Assembly (NCBI RefSeq): GCF_001420995.1
Contig: NZ_CP012184.1
Coordinates: 5,812,501 to 5,876,500, forward strand
Direction of reading: 5' to 3'
Length of the DNA stretch: 64,000 nucleotides
DNA from: Pseudonocardia sp. EC080619-01
GTDB lineage: Bacteria > Actinomycetota > Actinomycetes > Mycobacteriales > Pseudonocardiaceae
The first letter of the stretch is position 1, and every line of letters begins with the position of its first letter. The translations under genes and the position numbers were made by a program. This document shows, one piece after another, positions 19,758 to 27,835 of this stretch. Under the pieces are notes generated by a model that did not search any database, was not told where the DNA came from, and saw only the letters and a list, made by a program, of their open reading frames with translations.

Positions 19758-20523
19758 ACCACCGGGCCCGGTGCTGGTCGTCGTGCCGACCTACGAGGAG
19801 CGGGAGAACCTCGGTCCCGCGGTCGCGCGGCTGCACGCGGCGGTCCCGGCGGCCGACGTCCTCGTCGTCGACGACGCCAGCCCGGACGGCACCGGTGAGC
19901 TGGCCGACGAGCTCGCCTCGGCCGACGAGCGGGTGCGTGTCCTGCACCGGGCCGGCAAGGACGGCCTCGGTGCCGCCTACCTCGACGGGTTCCGGCACGC
20001 CCTGACCGGCGAGCACCAGGTCGTCGTGGAGATGGACGCCGACGGCTCGCACGCCCCCGAGGACCTGCCCGCCCTGCTGGCCGCGCTGGGCGACGCCGAC
20101 GTCGTCCTCGGCTCCCGGTACGTGACCGGTGGCCGCGTCGTGAACTGGCCGTGGCACCGCGCGGCGCTGTCCCGCGGCGGTAACCTCTACTCGCGGCTCG
20201 CCCTCGGCGTCCCGATCCGCGACATCACCGGCGGCTACCGCGTCTACCGGCGCTCCGTTCTGGAGCAGCTGCACCTCGACTCGGTGGCGTCCCAGGGCTA
20301 CTGCTTCCAGGTCGACATGGCCTGGCGCGCCGTCCGGGCCGGCTTCCGCGTCCAGGAGGTGCCGATCACGTTCACCGAGCGGCAGCGCGGCGCGTCGAAG
20401 ATGAACGGCGCGATCGTCGCCGAGGCGCTCTGGCGGGTGACCTGCTGGGGTCTGTCGCACCGCCTGGGCCGCGACCTCCCGCAGGAACCGGCCGGCCCGG
20501 TCGCCGAGGGCGCCCGCTCCTGA
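19750..20523 (+). CDS. ppm1: Polyprenol monophosphomannose synthase
   Basis: GT2 glycosyltransferase of 257 aa that transfers mannose from GDP-mannose to polyprenol phosphate, giving the donor for lipomannan and protein mannosylation. Nucleotide-sugar motifs are VVPTYEERENL (residues 10-20), VVDDASPDGT (about 39-48) and EMDADGSHAPEDLP (about 94-107). No membrane helix is visible, so it probably works with the membrane protein Lnt, as reported for mycobacterial Ppm1/Ppm2 domains. The ATG lies inside the end of lnt, which implies translational coupling. Confidence 0.92.
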   Translation: MAEPPGPVLVVVPTYEERENLGPAVARLHAAVPAADVLVVDDASPDGTGELADELASADERVRVLHRAGKDGLGAAYLDGFRHALTGEHQVVVEMDADGSHAPEDLPALLAALGDADVVLGSRYVTGGRVVNWPWHRAALSRGGNLYSRLALGVPIRDITGGYRVYRRSVLEQLHLDSVASQGYCFQVDMAWRAVRAGFRVQEVPITFTERQRGASKMNGAIVAEALWRVTCWGLSHRLGRDLPQEPAGPVAEGARS

Positions 20524-20548
20524 GCGGACGCCCCCGGGGCACCGGGGC

Positions 20549-22291
20549 TCACGACCGCGCGGGGAGCTCCGCCAGCTCGGGGACCAGGTCGTCGAGGCCG
20601 AGGGTGCCCTGCGCCAGCGCGGCGGCGTGCCAGGCGGCCAGGTCGAAGGTCTCGCCACGGGCCCGGTGCGCCTCGCGGGCACGCTCGCGGCCGGTCAGCC
20701 AGGCACGCTCGCCCAGCTTGTAGCCGATCGCCTGGCCCGGCCCGCCCAGGTAGCGCAGCAGCTCAGAGTCGGCCAGCGCGTCGCCGCCGCCGACGTGCAT
20801 CCCGAAGAACTCCCGTCCCAGCTCCGGGGTCCAGGTCAGGCCCGCGCCGACCGGGGAGTCGTCCGGGACCGGCAGCGACAGGTGCATCCCGAGGTCGATC
20901 ACCACGCGGACCGCGCGCAGCATCTGGCCGTTGAGGTAGCCGAGCCGTGAGCCCGGGTCGGTGTGGTGGCCCAGCTCGTCCATCAGCAGCTCGGCGTAGA
21001 GCGCCCACCCCTCGACGTCCGCGCTGACCGCGCCCACCAGCGACGTCTGGAACGTCGACAGCTCGGAGGACCGCAGCGCCCAGGACGCCAGCTGGAGGTG
21101 GTGCCCCGGGACGCCCTCGTGGTACCAGGTGCTGATCAGGTCCCACATCGGGTAGCGGTCGTCGGGCGTGGCGGGGAGCCAGGTCCGGCCCGGCCGGGAG
21201 AAGTCCAGCGACGGCGGCGTGTAGTACGGCGCCGCGGCGCTGCCCGCCGGTGCGAGGCGGGACTCGACGTCGCGGATCCGGCCCGACAGGTCGAAGTGCG
21301 TGCCGTCGAGCTCCGCGATCGTGTCGTCCATGATCTTCTGCAGGTGTGCCCGGGCGGCCTCGCCACCCTCGACGACGCCGCTGGCGCCGCCGTCGGAGTC
21401 GAGGAAGGCCATCGCCTCGCGGGTGGTGCCGCCCGGGACGATCCGGTCCGCCTCGGCGGCCATCTCGTCGCGCAGCCTGCGGAACTCCGACCAGCCCCAG
21501 GCGTACACCTCGCCGGGGTCGATGTCGGCGCCGTTCCAGAAGCGGGACGCGATCCGGTACCGGTCGGCGCCGACGCCGTCCGGGGTGCCCTCCGCCGCGG
21601 GCAGGTACTCCTCCCGCAGCCAGTCCCGCAGGCCGGCGAGCGCCTCCGACGCCTGCGCCGCGCCCCGGTCCAGGTCGGCGCGCACCCCCGGGCCGACCTC
21701 GGCCTGCCCGGCGAACCCCGCGAACCAGCCCCGCCCGCCGGCGTCGGCGTTCCAGGACTCGATCTGCTCCGCGACCCGGGCGACCTGCCGGGGCGCCGCC
21801 AGCAGTCCCTGACGGCGGCCCTCGGCCAGCGAGGCCCGGTACTGCTCCATCGCGGCGGGCACCGCCGCCATGCGGGCGGCGACGGTGGCCCAGCCGGCCT
21901 CGTCGTCGACGGGCATGAGCGTGAAGGCGGTCCGGATCGTGGCGAGCGGCCCGAACAGCTCCTGGACCGCGCGCAGCGGCTCGCCGGACGCGGCGTGGTC
22001 GATCTGGGCGCCGAGCCGCTCGGTCAGCAGCCGGGCGCAGCGCCGCTCGTCGGGATCGGCCGGGTCGGGGAGCGCGGCGAGCCGGTCCAGGGTGTCCCGG
22101 CAGGCGGCGACGACGGCGGCGGTCCCGTCGGGGGAGAGGTCGGGCAGCTCGTCCTGCCGCTCGGTGTACCCCAGGTCCCCGGCGAGGATCGGGTCGAGGC
22201 GGGCGAGGCGGCGGACGTGGTCGTCGGCCAGGTCCCGGACGGCCCGGTCGGCTCCGCCGGGGCGGGAGGCGCTGCTGCTGTGATCGCTCAT
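20549..22291 (-). CDS. DUF885 family putative metallopeptidase
   Basis: The 580-aa DUF885 protein has the family's zinc-site-like motif YHEGVPGHHLQL (about residue 395) followed by GWALYAELLMDELG with a conserved Glu. This architecture resembles the M3/M32-type helical metallopeptidases, and DUF885 proteins are usually annotated as carboxypeptidase-like. Substrate is unknown. ATG 22291 (MSDHSS) is used; two more ATG codons lie at 22300 and 22303. No signal peptide; cytoplasmic. The convergent neighbour ppm1 ends 25 bp away in a GC-rich dyad. Confidence 0.8.
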   Translation of the reverse strand: MSDHSSSASRPGGADRAVRDLADDHVRRLARLDPILAGDLGYTERQDELPDLSPDGTAAVVAACRDTLDRLAALPDPADPDERRCARLLTERLGAQIDHAASGEPLRAVQELFGPLATIRTAFTLMPVDDEAGWATVAARMAAVPAAMEQYRASLAEGRRQGLLAAPRQVARVAEQIESWNADAGGRGWFAGFAGQAEVGPGVRADLDRGAAQASEALAGLRDWLREEYLPAAEGTPDGVGADRYRIASRFWNGADIDPGEVYAWGWSEFRRLRDEMAAEADRIVPGGTTREAMAFLDSDGGASGVVEGGEAARAHLQKIMDDTIAELDGTHFDLSGRIRDVESRLAPAGSAAAPYYTPPSLDFSRPGRTWLPATPDDRYPMWDLISTWYHEGVPGHHLQLASWALRSSELSTFQTSLVGAVSADVEGWALYAELLMDELGHHTDPGSRLGYLNGQMLRAVRVVIDLGMHLSLPVPDDSPVGAGLTWTPELGREFFGMHVGGGDALADSELLRYLGGPGQAIGYKLGERAWLTGRERAREAHRARGETFDLAAWHAAALAQGTLGLDDLVPELAELPARS

Positions 22292-22316
22292 CGCCGCCAT
22301 CATGCCCCGGACACGA

Positions 22317-22350
22317 CGGAGCCCGGACCCGCGCGGGGGTCCGGGCTCCG
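22317..22350 (-). terminator. rbpA terminator
   Basis: Perfect 14-bp stem CGGAGCCCGGACCC / GGGTCCGGGCTCCG with a 6-nt loop, placed 18 bp downstream of the rbpA stop codon on the minus strand. One of the strongest intrinsic terminator structures in the window. Confidence 0.8.
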
Positions 22351-22368
22351 TACGACTGTGCTCCGAGC

Positions 22369-22710
22369 TCAGGCGATCTCGGCGCGCCGCTCGTGCAGAA
22401 GCTCCAGCCGCTCGTTGAGCAGCTCCTCCAGCTCGGCGATGGAACGCCGCTCGAGAAGCATGTCCCAGTGGGTACGCGGGGGCTTCTGCTTCTTCTGCTC
22501 GGGCTCGACACCGTCGACCCGGCGCCCGACGCCGCCCTGGGGCGACTCCCAGGTCGCCGGAGCCTCGGCGTCGTTCGCGAACGGCACCTCGAACTCGTGA
22601 CCGGACTCGGACACATACCGGACCATCTGCCGCGGCGCCAGGTCGTGGTTGCGGTCGGTCTCGTAGCTGACAGCCCCGAGCCGGCTGCCACGCAGAACGC
22701 GGTCGGCCAT
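22369..22710 (-). CDS. rbpA: RNA polymerase-binding protein RbpA
   Basis: RbpA binds the sigma-A/sigma-B region 2 and promoter DNA and stabilises the open complex in actinobacteria. The 113-aa product matches over its full length: an N-terminal tail, the core barrel (YETDRNHDLAPRQMVRYVSESGHEFEVPF), a basic linker (QKKQKPPRTHWDMLLERRS) and the sigma-interacting helices (ELEELLNERLELLHERR). The core-domain zinc cysteines found in some relatives are absent. In mycobacteria rbpA also lies beside ppm1. A GGAGGG ribosome site precedes the ATG. A SigR/SigH-type promoter is seen about 70 bp upstream. Confidence 0.97.
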   Translation of the reverse strand: MADRVLRGSRLGAVSYETDRNHDLAPRQMVRYVSESGHEFEVPFANDAEAPATWESPQGGVGRRVDGVEPEQKKQKPPRTHWDMLLERRSIAELEELLNERLELLHERRAEIA

Positions 22711-22780
22711 GCGTCGTCACCCTCCTTGCGATCTGTCGAGGCGGCGGCACCTCGACGGTTACGTCGCCGCCACCGGGTGT

Positions 22781-22805
22781 AACGTTCGTGGCGCTACGCT
22801 ATTCC
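22781..22805 (-). promoter_or_regulatory. SigR/SigH-type promoter of rbpA
   Basis: Reading the minus strand, GGAAT (22805-22801) and GTT (22783-22781) are separated by 17 nt, that is GGAA-N18-GTT. This is the consensus of the thiol-oxidative-stress ECF sigma factors SigR (Streptomyces) and SigH (mycobacteria). rbpA is an established SigR target in Streptomyces. The 5'UTR would be roughly 60-65 nt. A second dyad, TTACCC-GG-GGGTAA, lies just upstream at 22836-22849. Confidence 0.7.
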
Positions 22806-22956
22806 GGCGGCGGGGCAGGCGGATCACCCCGGTTCTTACCCGGGGGTAACCCTCTCTGCGCCCGATGGGCCAGTGTTCCCTACCGGAGCCCGTTACACAC
22901 GCTGATGTGACGTGTCAGCCATGTGTGATGGCACTCACACCAGGGTCGACGAGTGT

Positions 22957-24273
22957 TCACGTGCCCGATCGTGCCTGTGCACGGGCCGGGGAGCGGACCG
23001 GCAGCAGCGCGAGGAACCCGGCCAGGAGCACGACGACGATGCCGATCGTGCCGGCCCGGTCGGAGCCGAACAGGTAGGTGAACAGACCGATCAGCGCCGG
23101 GGCGAGGAACGAGACGGCCCGCCCGGTGGTCGCGTAGAGCCCGAACAGCTGCCCCTCCCGGCCCTCCGGGCACATCCGCAGCAGGTACGACCGGGACGAC
23201 GCCTGGGCCGGTCCGACGAACACCCCCAGCACCAGCCCGAAGATCCAGAACATGGTCGGGCCGGACACGAACAGCAGCACGACGCCGACCACGGTGAGAC
23301 CCGCGAGCGAGCCCGCGACGACCGCCTTCGGACCGAACCGGTCGTCGAGCCGGCCACCGGCGAGCGCGCCGAGCGCGGCCACCACGTTGATCGCGACACC
23401 GAAGATCAGCACCTGGCCCGGGTCGAGCCCGTACACGGTCACGGCGAGCACCCCGCCGAAGGCGAAGATCGCGTTGAGCCCGTCGCGGTAGAGCGCGCTG
23501 GCGCCCAGGAAGTACACGGTGTGCGGGCTCGACCGGTAGAGGGCGACCAGGTCGGTGACGAGCCGGCGGTAGGAGCCCACCACGCCCAGCCGTGGTGACC
23601 CGGGCGACGCGGGCCGCGTCTCGGGGAGCAGCAGGAACATCGGGACCGCGAAGACCGCGAACCAGACCGCGGCGACCACTACCGAGATCCGGACGTCGAA
23701 CCCGCCGTCGGTGGGCACGCCGAGCAGGCCGCCGTCGCCGGACAGGAAGCACACGTAGACCAGGAGCAGCAGGACGATCCCGCCGACGTAGCCGAGCGCC
23801 CAGCCGAACCCCGACACCCGCCCGACCGTCGCCGGGGTCGAGACCTGGGCCATCAGCGCGTAGTACGAGACGTACGCCAGCTCCGCGAAGATCGACGCCA
23901 GGCCGAGCAGCAGCAGGCCCAGCCACAGGTACGACCAGTCGTCGCGGACGGCGAACATCGCGGCCATCGACAGCACGACGAGCGCCGTCCAGATCCCGGT
24001 GGACCGCAGCCGGTGCCCGGCGCGGTCGGCGCTCTGCCCGATCACCGGCGCCATCAGCGCGATGAGGACGCCGGCTGCGGCGGTGGACCAGGCGAGCCAG
24101 CTGTTCGCGGAGACCGGGCCCGGCAGGCCGGCACCGACGGCGTCGGTCAGGTAGACCGAGAACACGAAGGTCAGGGCGATGTGCTGGAAGCCCGACGAGC
24201 CCCAGTCCCAGAGCCCCCAGGCCCACACGCGGGATCGGCGGGGCCCGGTCTCGGGCAGTACTGCTGCGGTCAC
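22957..24273 (-). CDS. MFS transporter, UMF1/Atg22-like
   Basis: The 438-aa integral membrane protein has about 12 hydrophobic segments in two halves. It opens with WAWGLWDWGSSGFQHIALTFVFSVY, close to the UMF1 family signature (WxxYDwGnSaf...v.tfvf..Y), and has GRVSGFGWALGYVGG in helix 4-5. UMF1 proteins are major-facilitator superfamily members of mostly unknown substrate; the yeast member Atg22 is an amino acid effluxer. Start GTG 24273 is chosen because homologues begin shortly before the first helix. It is downstream of, and collinear with, the phosphodiesterase gene. Confidence 0.85.
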   Translation of the reverse strand: MTAAVLPETGPRRSRVWAWGLWDWGSSGFQHIALTFVFSVYLTDAVGAGLPGPVSANSWLAWSTAAAGVLIALMAPVIGQSADRAGHRLRSTGIWTALVVLSMAAMFAVRDDWSYLWLGLLLLGLASIFAELAYVSYYALMAQVSTPATVGRVSGFGWALGYVGGIVLLLLVYVCFLSGDGGLLGVPTDGGFDVRISVVVAAVWFAVFAVPMFLLLPETRPASPGSPRLGVVGSYRRLVTDLVALYRSSPHTVYFLGASALYRDGLNAIFAFGGVLAVTVYGLDPGQVLIFGVAINVVAALGALAGGRLDDRFGPKAVVAGSLAGLTVVGVVLLFVSGPTMFWIFGLVLGVFVGPAQASSRSYLLRMCPEGREGQLFGLYATTGRAVSFLAPALIGLFTYLFGSDRAGTIGIVVVLLAGFLALLPVRSPARAQARSGT

Positions 24274-24316
24274 CGGGCGAGGGTATCGGCGGACACCGGG
24301 GCCGGCCTCCGTGCGA

Positions 24317-25090
24317 TCACGCAGACCCGGCGCGCTCGCCGAGCACCTGCAGCAGCAGGTCCGGGCGGTCGGACAGCAGCCCGTCGACACCGAGGTCGAG
24401 CAGCCGGTGCATCTCCGCCGGCTCGTCGACCGTCCACACGTGCACCTCGTGGCCGCTGCGGTGGGCCGCCGCGACGAACCGGCGGTCGGACGCGACCGGG
24501 ATCGGCCCGAAGTGGGTCGGCACCTGCGCGAACTCTCCGCCGATCCCCGGGAGCAGCAGGCCCGGGACACCCCAGGCGCGGGCGCGCAGCCCGGTCACCG
24601 CCCGCTGCCCCATCGAGGTGCAGAGCCTCGGGCCGGCCTGCGACCGGGCGCGTGCGAGGCGGCGGTCGTCGAACGAGCCGAGGCAGACCCGGTCCCAGGC
24701 GTCCGCCGCGTCGAGCACCGCCAGCGCGGGGCCGACGACGTGGTCGGACTTCAGCTCGATCGTGATCCGCACGCCGGGCAGCGCGGCGAGGACGTCGGCG
24801 AGCCGCGGGAGCGGCTCCCGGTCCCGCACCCGGACCGTGTCCAGCTCCGCGGCGGGCAGTGCGTCGATCCGCCCGGTCGTGCCGGTGGTGCGGTCCAGGG
24901 TCGGGTCGTGGTGCACGAACGGCACGCCGTCGGCGCTGGCGTGGACGTCCATCTCGACGTAGCGCAGTCCGTGGTCGGCGGCCGCGACGAACGCGGCGAC
25001 CGTGTTCTCGCAGCCGTCGAGCTCGCCGAGGTGCCAGCCCCGGTGGGCGTAGGCGCGCGGGTACGGACCGTCCAGGTACGGGTGCGGCAC
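24317..25090 (-). CDS. Glycerophosphodiester phosphodiesterase
   Basis: The 257-aa GDPD TIM barrel hydrolyses glycerophosphodiesters to glycerol-3-phosphate and an alcohol. Catalytic and metal residues are visible: AHRGW (His-Arg, residue about 15), ENTVAAF, then EMDVHASADGVPFVHHD with Glu, Asp and the second His, and a late ELKSD. There is no signal peptide, so a cytoplasmic enzyme is expected. It overlaps no neighbour but sits 5 bp after the LigD-like gene on the same strand and could be co-transcribed with it. Confidence 0.92.
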   Translation of the reverse strand: MPHPYLDGPYPRAYAHRGWHLGELDGCENTVAAFVAAADHGLRYVEMDVHASADGVPFVHHDPTLDRTTGTTGRIDALPAAELDTVRVRDREPLPRLADVLAALPGVRITIELKSDHVVGPALAVLDAADAWDRVCLGSFDDRRLARARSQAGPRLCTSMGQRAVTGLRARAWGVPGLLLPGIGGEFAQVPTHFGPIPVASDRRFVAAAHRSGHEVHVWTVDEPAEMHRLLDLGVDGLLSDRPDLLLQVLGERAGSA

Positions 25091-25095
25091 GGCGG

Positions 25096-27060
25096 TCAGC
25101 CTGGCACCTCGAAGATCGCCCCACCACGGGGGAGCCGGAAACCCTCGGTGTCCAGCAGGGGACGCATCAGGTCACCGTGGGTGTCCAGCCGGCCGGGCAG
25201 GTCGTCGCAGGTGAACACCAGGTCCCCGGCCTCGCGGCAGGCGTCCACCTCGTCCCAGGTGACGGGGGTGGCCACGGTCGGCCGCTCGCGCCCGCGCAGC
25301 GAGTACGAGGCGATCGTCGTCTTGGCCGTGTTGTTCTGGCTCCAGTCGACGAACACCTTTCCCCGGCGACGGGCGCGGGTCATCACCGCGATCGTCTCCC
25401 GCGGGTGCTCGGCGGCGAGCCGCTCGGCGACCTCCCGGGCGAACTCGGAGGTGCGCTCGGGCTCTGTGACCCGCACCGGCAGGTAGAGCTGCATGCCCTT
25501 GCCGCCGGACGTCGACGGGTACACCGGCAGCCCGTGCTCGTCGAGCAGCGCGCGCAGCCGCAGTGCGATCCGGCAGCAGTCGACGACGGTCGTCCCCTCA
25601 CCGGGATCGAGGTCGAACACGACACGGTCCGGTGGGTGCCTGCCGTCGCGCGGGCCGAGCCGCCACTGCGGGACGTGCAGCTCCAGCGCCGCGAGGTTCG
25701 CCGCCCAGGCCAGCCCCTCGGCGTCGGTGATCACCGCGAAGTCGGCCGACTCGGACCGGCCGCCGGGCGTGCCGACCCGTGCCGTGCGCAGCCACGACGG
25801 CGCGTGCCGGGACACGTTCTTCTCGAAGAACGACGACGACTCCACCCCGTCCGGCCAGCGCTTCAGCGTGGCGGGGCGGCTCTCCAGGTGCGGCAGCATC
25901 GCCTCGGCGACGGCGAGGTAGTGCCCGAGGACCTCGGCCTTCGTCGTGCCGGTGGCCGGGTACAGCACCTTGTCCGGGTTGGTCAGCGACGCGCGGCCGT
26001 AGCCGTCGCGGTGCGCCGCCCCGCTGCTCCTGCGCGTGGTGTCCCGTCTCCCGGTCACCGGCACCTCCCGCCAGTCGTCGCTCGGCCCCTCGGGGTAGGG
26101 CGACCCCTCCCGGACGGCGACGACGCCCGGCAGGCCCTGCTGCCGGACGGCGTCGAGCAGCCGCGCGCCCGCGTTCGGGTACAGCGGGACGGGCCTGCGG
26201 TGCGGCCCGTCGAGGGGGAGCGCCTCCAGCAGCGCCCGGCGCTCGTCGAGGGGCAGCGCACGGACGTCGCGGCCGCCGGTGTGCAGGACGTCGGCGATCC
26301 ACAGCTCGCCGCGGCCGGTCAGCTCGGCGTCGAGCAGGTGCCCGCCCGCGCCGAGCTCCGGGCCGAGGTCCCGGAGCGCCGCGGGTGTGTCGACCGGGTC
26401 GCCGGGGGAGCCGTCGTCGCCGATCGGGCGCAGGGTGAGCCGGCCGCCGTCGCTGCGGACCAGCATCCGGCGGCCGCCGAAGACGGGGCGGACGCGCCAG
26501 CCGTCCCCGGCAGGCAGCCGGCGGGCCGCCGTCGGGACCGCGGCGACGGGGTCGTGGGGGAGCGGCGCCCCGGAAGGCGCGGAACCGGCGGGCTGGTCGC
26601 GGGTGCGGCGCAGGAGCCACCGGTCCGCCCGGCCGGCCCCCTGCCCGCCGTCCCGGTGCAGCAGGACGAACCGGCCGCGGGCGCGTTCGCCGTGCAGCAC
26701 GACGGCGACCTCGTTGTCGTTCCACTTCTCGGTGTCGTAACGCCCGGAGTCCCAGACCGTCATGTGCCCGCCGCCGTACTCGCCGCGCGGGATGTCCCCG
26801 TGGAAGTCGAGGTACTCCAGCGGGTGGTCCTCGGTGCGCACGGCCATCCGGACGGTCTCGCTGTCCTCGGGCAGGCCCTTCGGCACCGCCCAGGACGCGA
26901 GCACCCCGCCGCGCTCCAGCCGGAGGTCCCAGTGCAGCGCGGTGGCGTGGTGCTCCTGGATGACGAACCGGTCGTCGCCACCGGACTCCGGGTCGCCGTC
27001 GGGCACCGGCTCCGGGGTGCGCCGCGGGTCGCGCCTGCGGCGGTACTCGTCGAGCGGCAC
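25096..27060 (-). CDS. LigD-like PE-LIG-POL protein with degenerate ligase domain
   Basis: The 654-aa protein has three LigD-type regions in the order PE-LIG-POL. Residues about 30-150 are a 3'-phosphoesterase domain (EHHATALHWDLRLE, DFHGDIPRGEYGGG). Residues about 180-320 resemble an ATP ligase, and residues about 345-654 are a primase-polymerase domain (LTNPDKVLYP, FDLDPGEGTTV with the two catalytic Asp, STSGGKGMQLYLP). In the ligase region the nucleotidyl-lysine motif KxDGxR reads VFGGRR and motif IV EGVVxK reads PGVVAV. Motif III LDAEL persists. It should therefore prime or resect ends in non-homologous end joining but not ligate. No Ku gene or separate ligase is in the window. Confidence 0.85.
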   Translation of the reverse strand: MPLDEYRRRRDPRRTPEPVPDGDPESGGDDRFVIQEHHATALHWDLRLERGGVLASWAVPKGLPEDSETVRMAVRTEDHPLEYLDFHGDIPRGEYGGGHMTVWDSGRYDTEKWNDNEVAVVLHGERARGRFVLLHRDGGQGAGRADRWLLRRTRDQPAGSAPSGAPLPHDPVAAVPTAARRLPAGDGWRVRPVFGGRRMLVRSDGGRLTLRPIGDDGSPGDPVDTPAALRDLGPELGAGGHLLDAELTGRGELWIADVLHTGGRDVRALPLDERRALLEALPLDGPHRRPVPLYPNAGARLLDAVRQQGLPGVVAVREGSPYPEGPSDDWREVPVTGRRDTTRRSSGAAHRDGYGRASLTNPDKVLYPATGTTKAEVLGHYLAVAEAMLPHLESRPATLKRWPDGVESSSFFEKNVSRHAPSWLRTARVGTPGGRSESADFAVITDAEGLAWAANLAALELHVPQWRLGPRDGRHPPDRVVFDLDPGEGTTVVDCCRIALRLRALLDEHGLPVYPSTSGGKGMQLYLPVRVTEPERTSEFAREVAERLAAEHPRETIAVMTRARRRGKVFVDWSQNNTAKTTIASYSLRGRERPTVATPVTWDEVDACREAGDLVFTCDDLPGRLDTHGDLMRPLLDTEGFRLPRGGAIFEVPG

Positions 27061-27169
27061 ACGGGGAGCCTAGCGATCGCGGGGCCCACGGACCTGCCGT
27101 GCGACGCGATGACGGTGCCGGCGGGTGTCCACCGCGCGGGGAGCGCGCATCGAAGATACGTTCGATCCC

Positions 27170-27394
27170 ATGACGAACGACCACACGACCGACGACACCG
27201 AACCGGGCACCGCCGAGAAGGACCCGGGCGACTGGACGACCGGCGACGAGCCGATGACGGGGCCGCAGCGCTCGTACCTGGAGACGCTGCTGCAGGAGGC
27301 CGGCCACGGGACCGCCGAGCTCGACGGGCTCAGCAAGGCCGCGGCGTCCCGCCGGATCGACGAGCTGCAGGAGGCCACCGGCCGCGGGCAGTGA
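27170..27394 (+). CDS. DUF3072 small protein
   Basis: The 74-aa acidic protein matches DUF3072: a disordered Asp/Thr-rich start, then the conserved PMTGPQRSYLETLLQEAG and a second helix LSKAAASRRIDELQ. The pattern resembles a small SAP-like or helical DNA-associated module, but no function is established. It is divergent from the LigD-like gene. ATG 27170 is chosen; the sequence upstream is not protein-like. Confidence 0.8.
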   Translation: MTNDHTTDDTEPGTAEKDPGDWTTGDEPMTGPQRSYLETLLQEAGHGTAELDGLSKAAASRRIDELQEATGRGQ

Positions 27395-27403
27395 GGGGCC
27401 GCG

Positions 27404-27835
27404 CTACTCGTCCCAGACGATGCCGACCGAGTCCAGGCGGGGCCGGTCGAACCCCCAGAGGAACTCCAGCGTCCCGCCGGTGTCGTTGTGGATGCCGTGC
27501 GGGGCGTGGGCGGGGATCCAGAGGGCCGAGCCGGGCTCGCCCCGGACGGTCTCGTCGCCGACGGTGAACCGCGCGGCCCCCGCGATGACGTAGTACCACT
27601 CGTCGGCGTGCGGGTGGTGGTGGAGCAGGTGCCGCTCACCGGGGCCGAGCCAGGCCAGGCCGACCATCAGCCGTTCGGAACCGACCAGCTGTTCGGACAC
27701 CAGCTCGACGAGCCTGCCCCGGTCGCGCGGGTCACCGCCGGCGGCGACCCAGGTGCTGTCGGAGGGGTCGCCCTGGTCGACGACCGGCTCCTCGGCGGCC
27801 CGGACGTGGAACCGGCTCCGGTGGTGGGTGGTCAC
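27404..27835 (-). CDS. Cupin-domain protein, last gene of catabolic operon
   Basis: The 143-aa single-domain cupin has a metal-binding pattern HHHPHADEWYYVIAG (about residues 76-90) and PAHAPHGIHN (about 110-119), with His/Glu ligands in the usual places. It could be a small dioxygenase, isomerase or binding protein. Its GTG start overlaps the stop codon of the upstream reductase by 4 bp (GTGA), so it is translated in the same operon as the Rieske oxygenase. Function is unknown. Confidence 0.8.
   Translation of the reverse strand: MTTHHRSRFHVRAAEEPVVDQGDPSDSTWVAAGGDPRDRGRLVELVSEQLVGSERLMVGLAWLGPGERHLLHHHPHADEWYYVIAGAARFTVGDETVRGEPGSALWIPAHAPHGIHNDTGGTLEFLWGFDRPRLDSVGIVWDE

Noticed and set aside
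27170-27394. DUF3072 gene as part of a DNA-repair operon with LigD
   Set aside because: The genes are divergent and nothing in the small protein shows a repair role.
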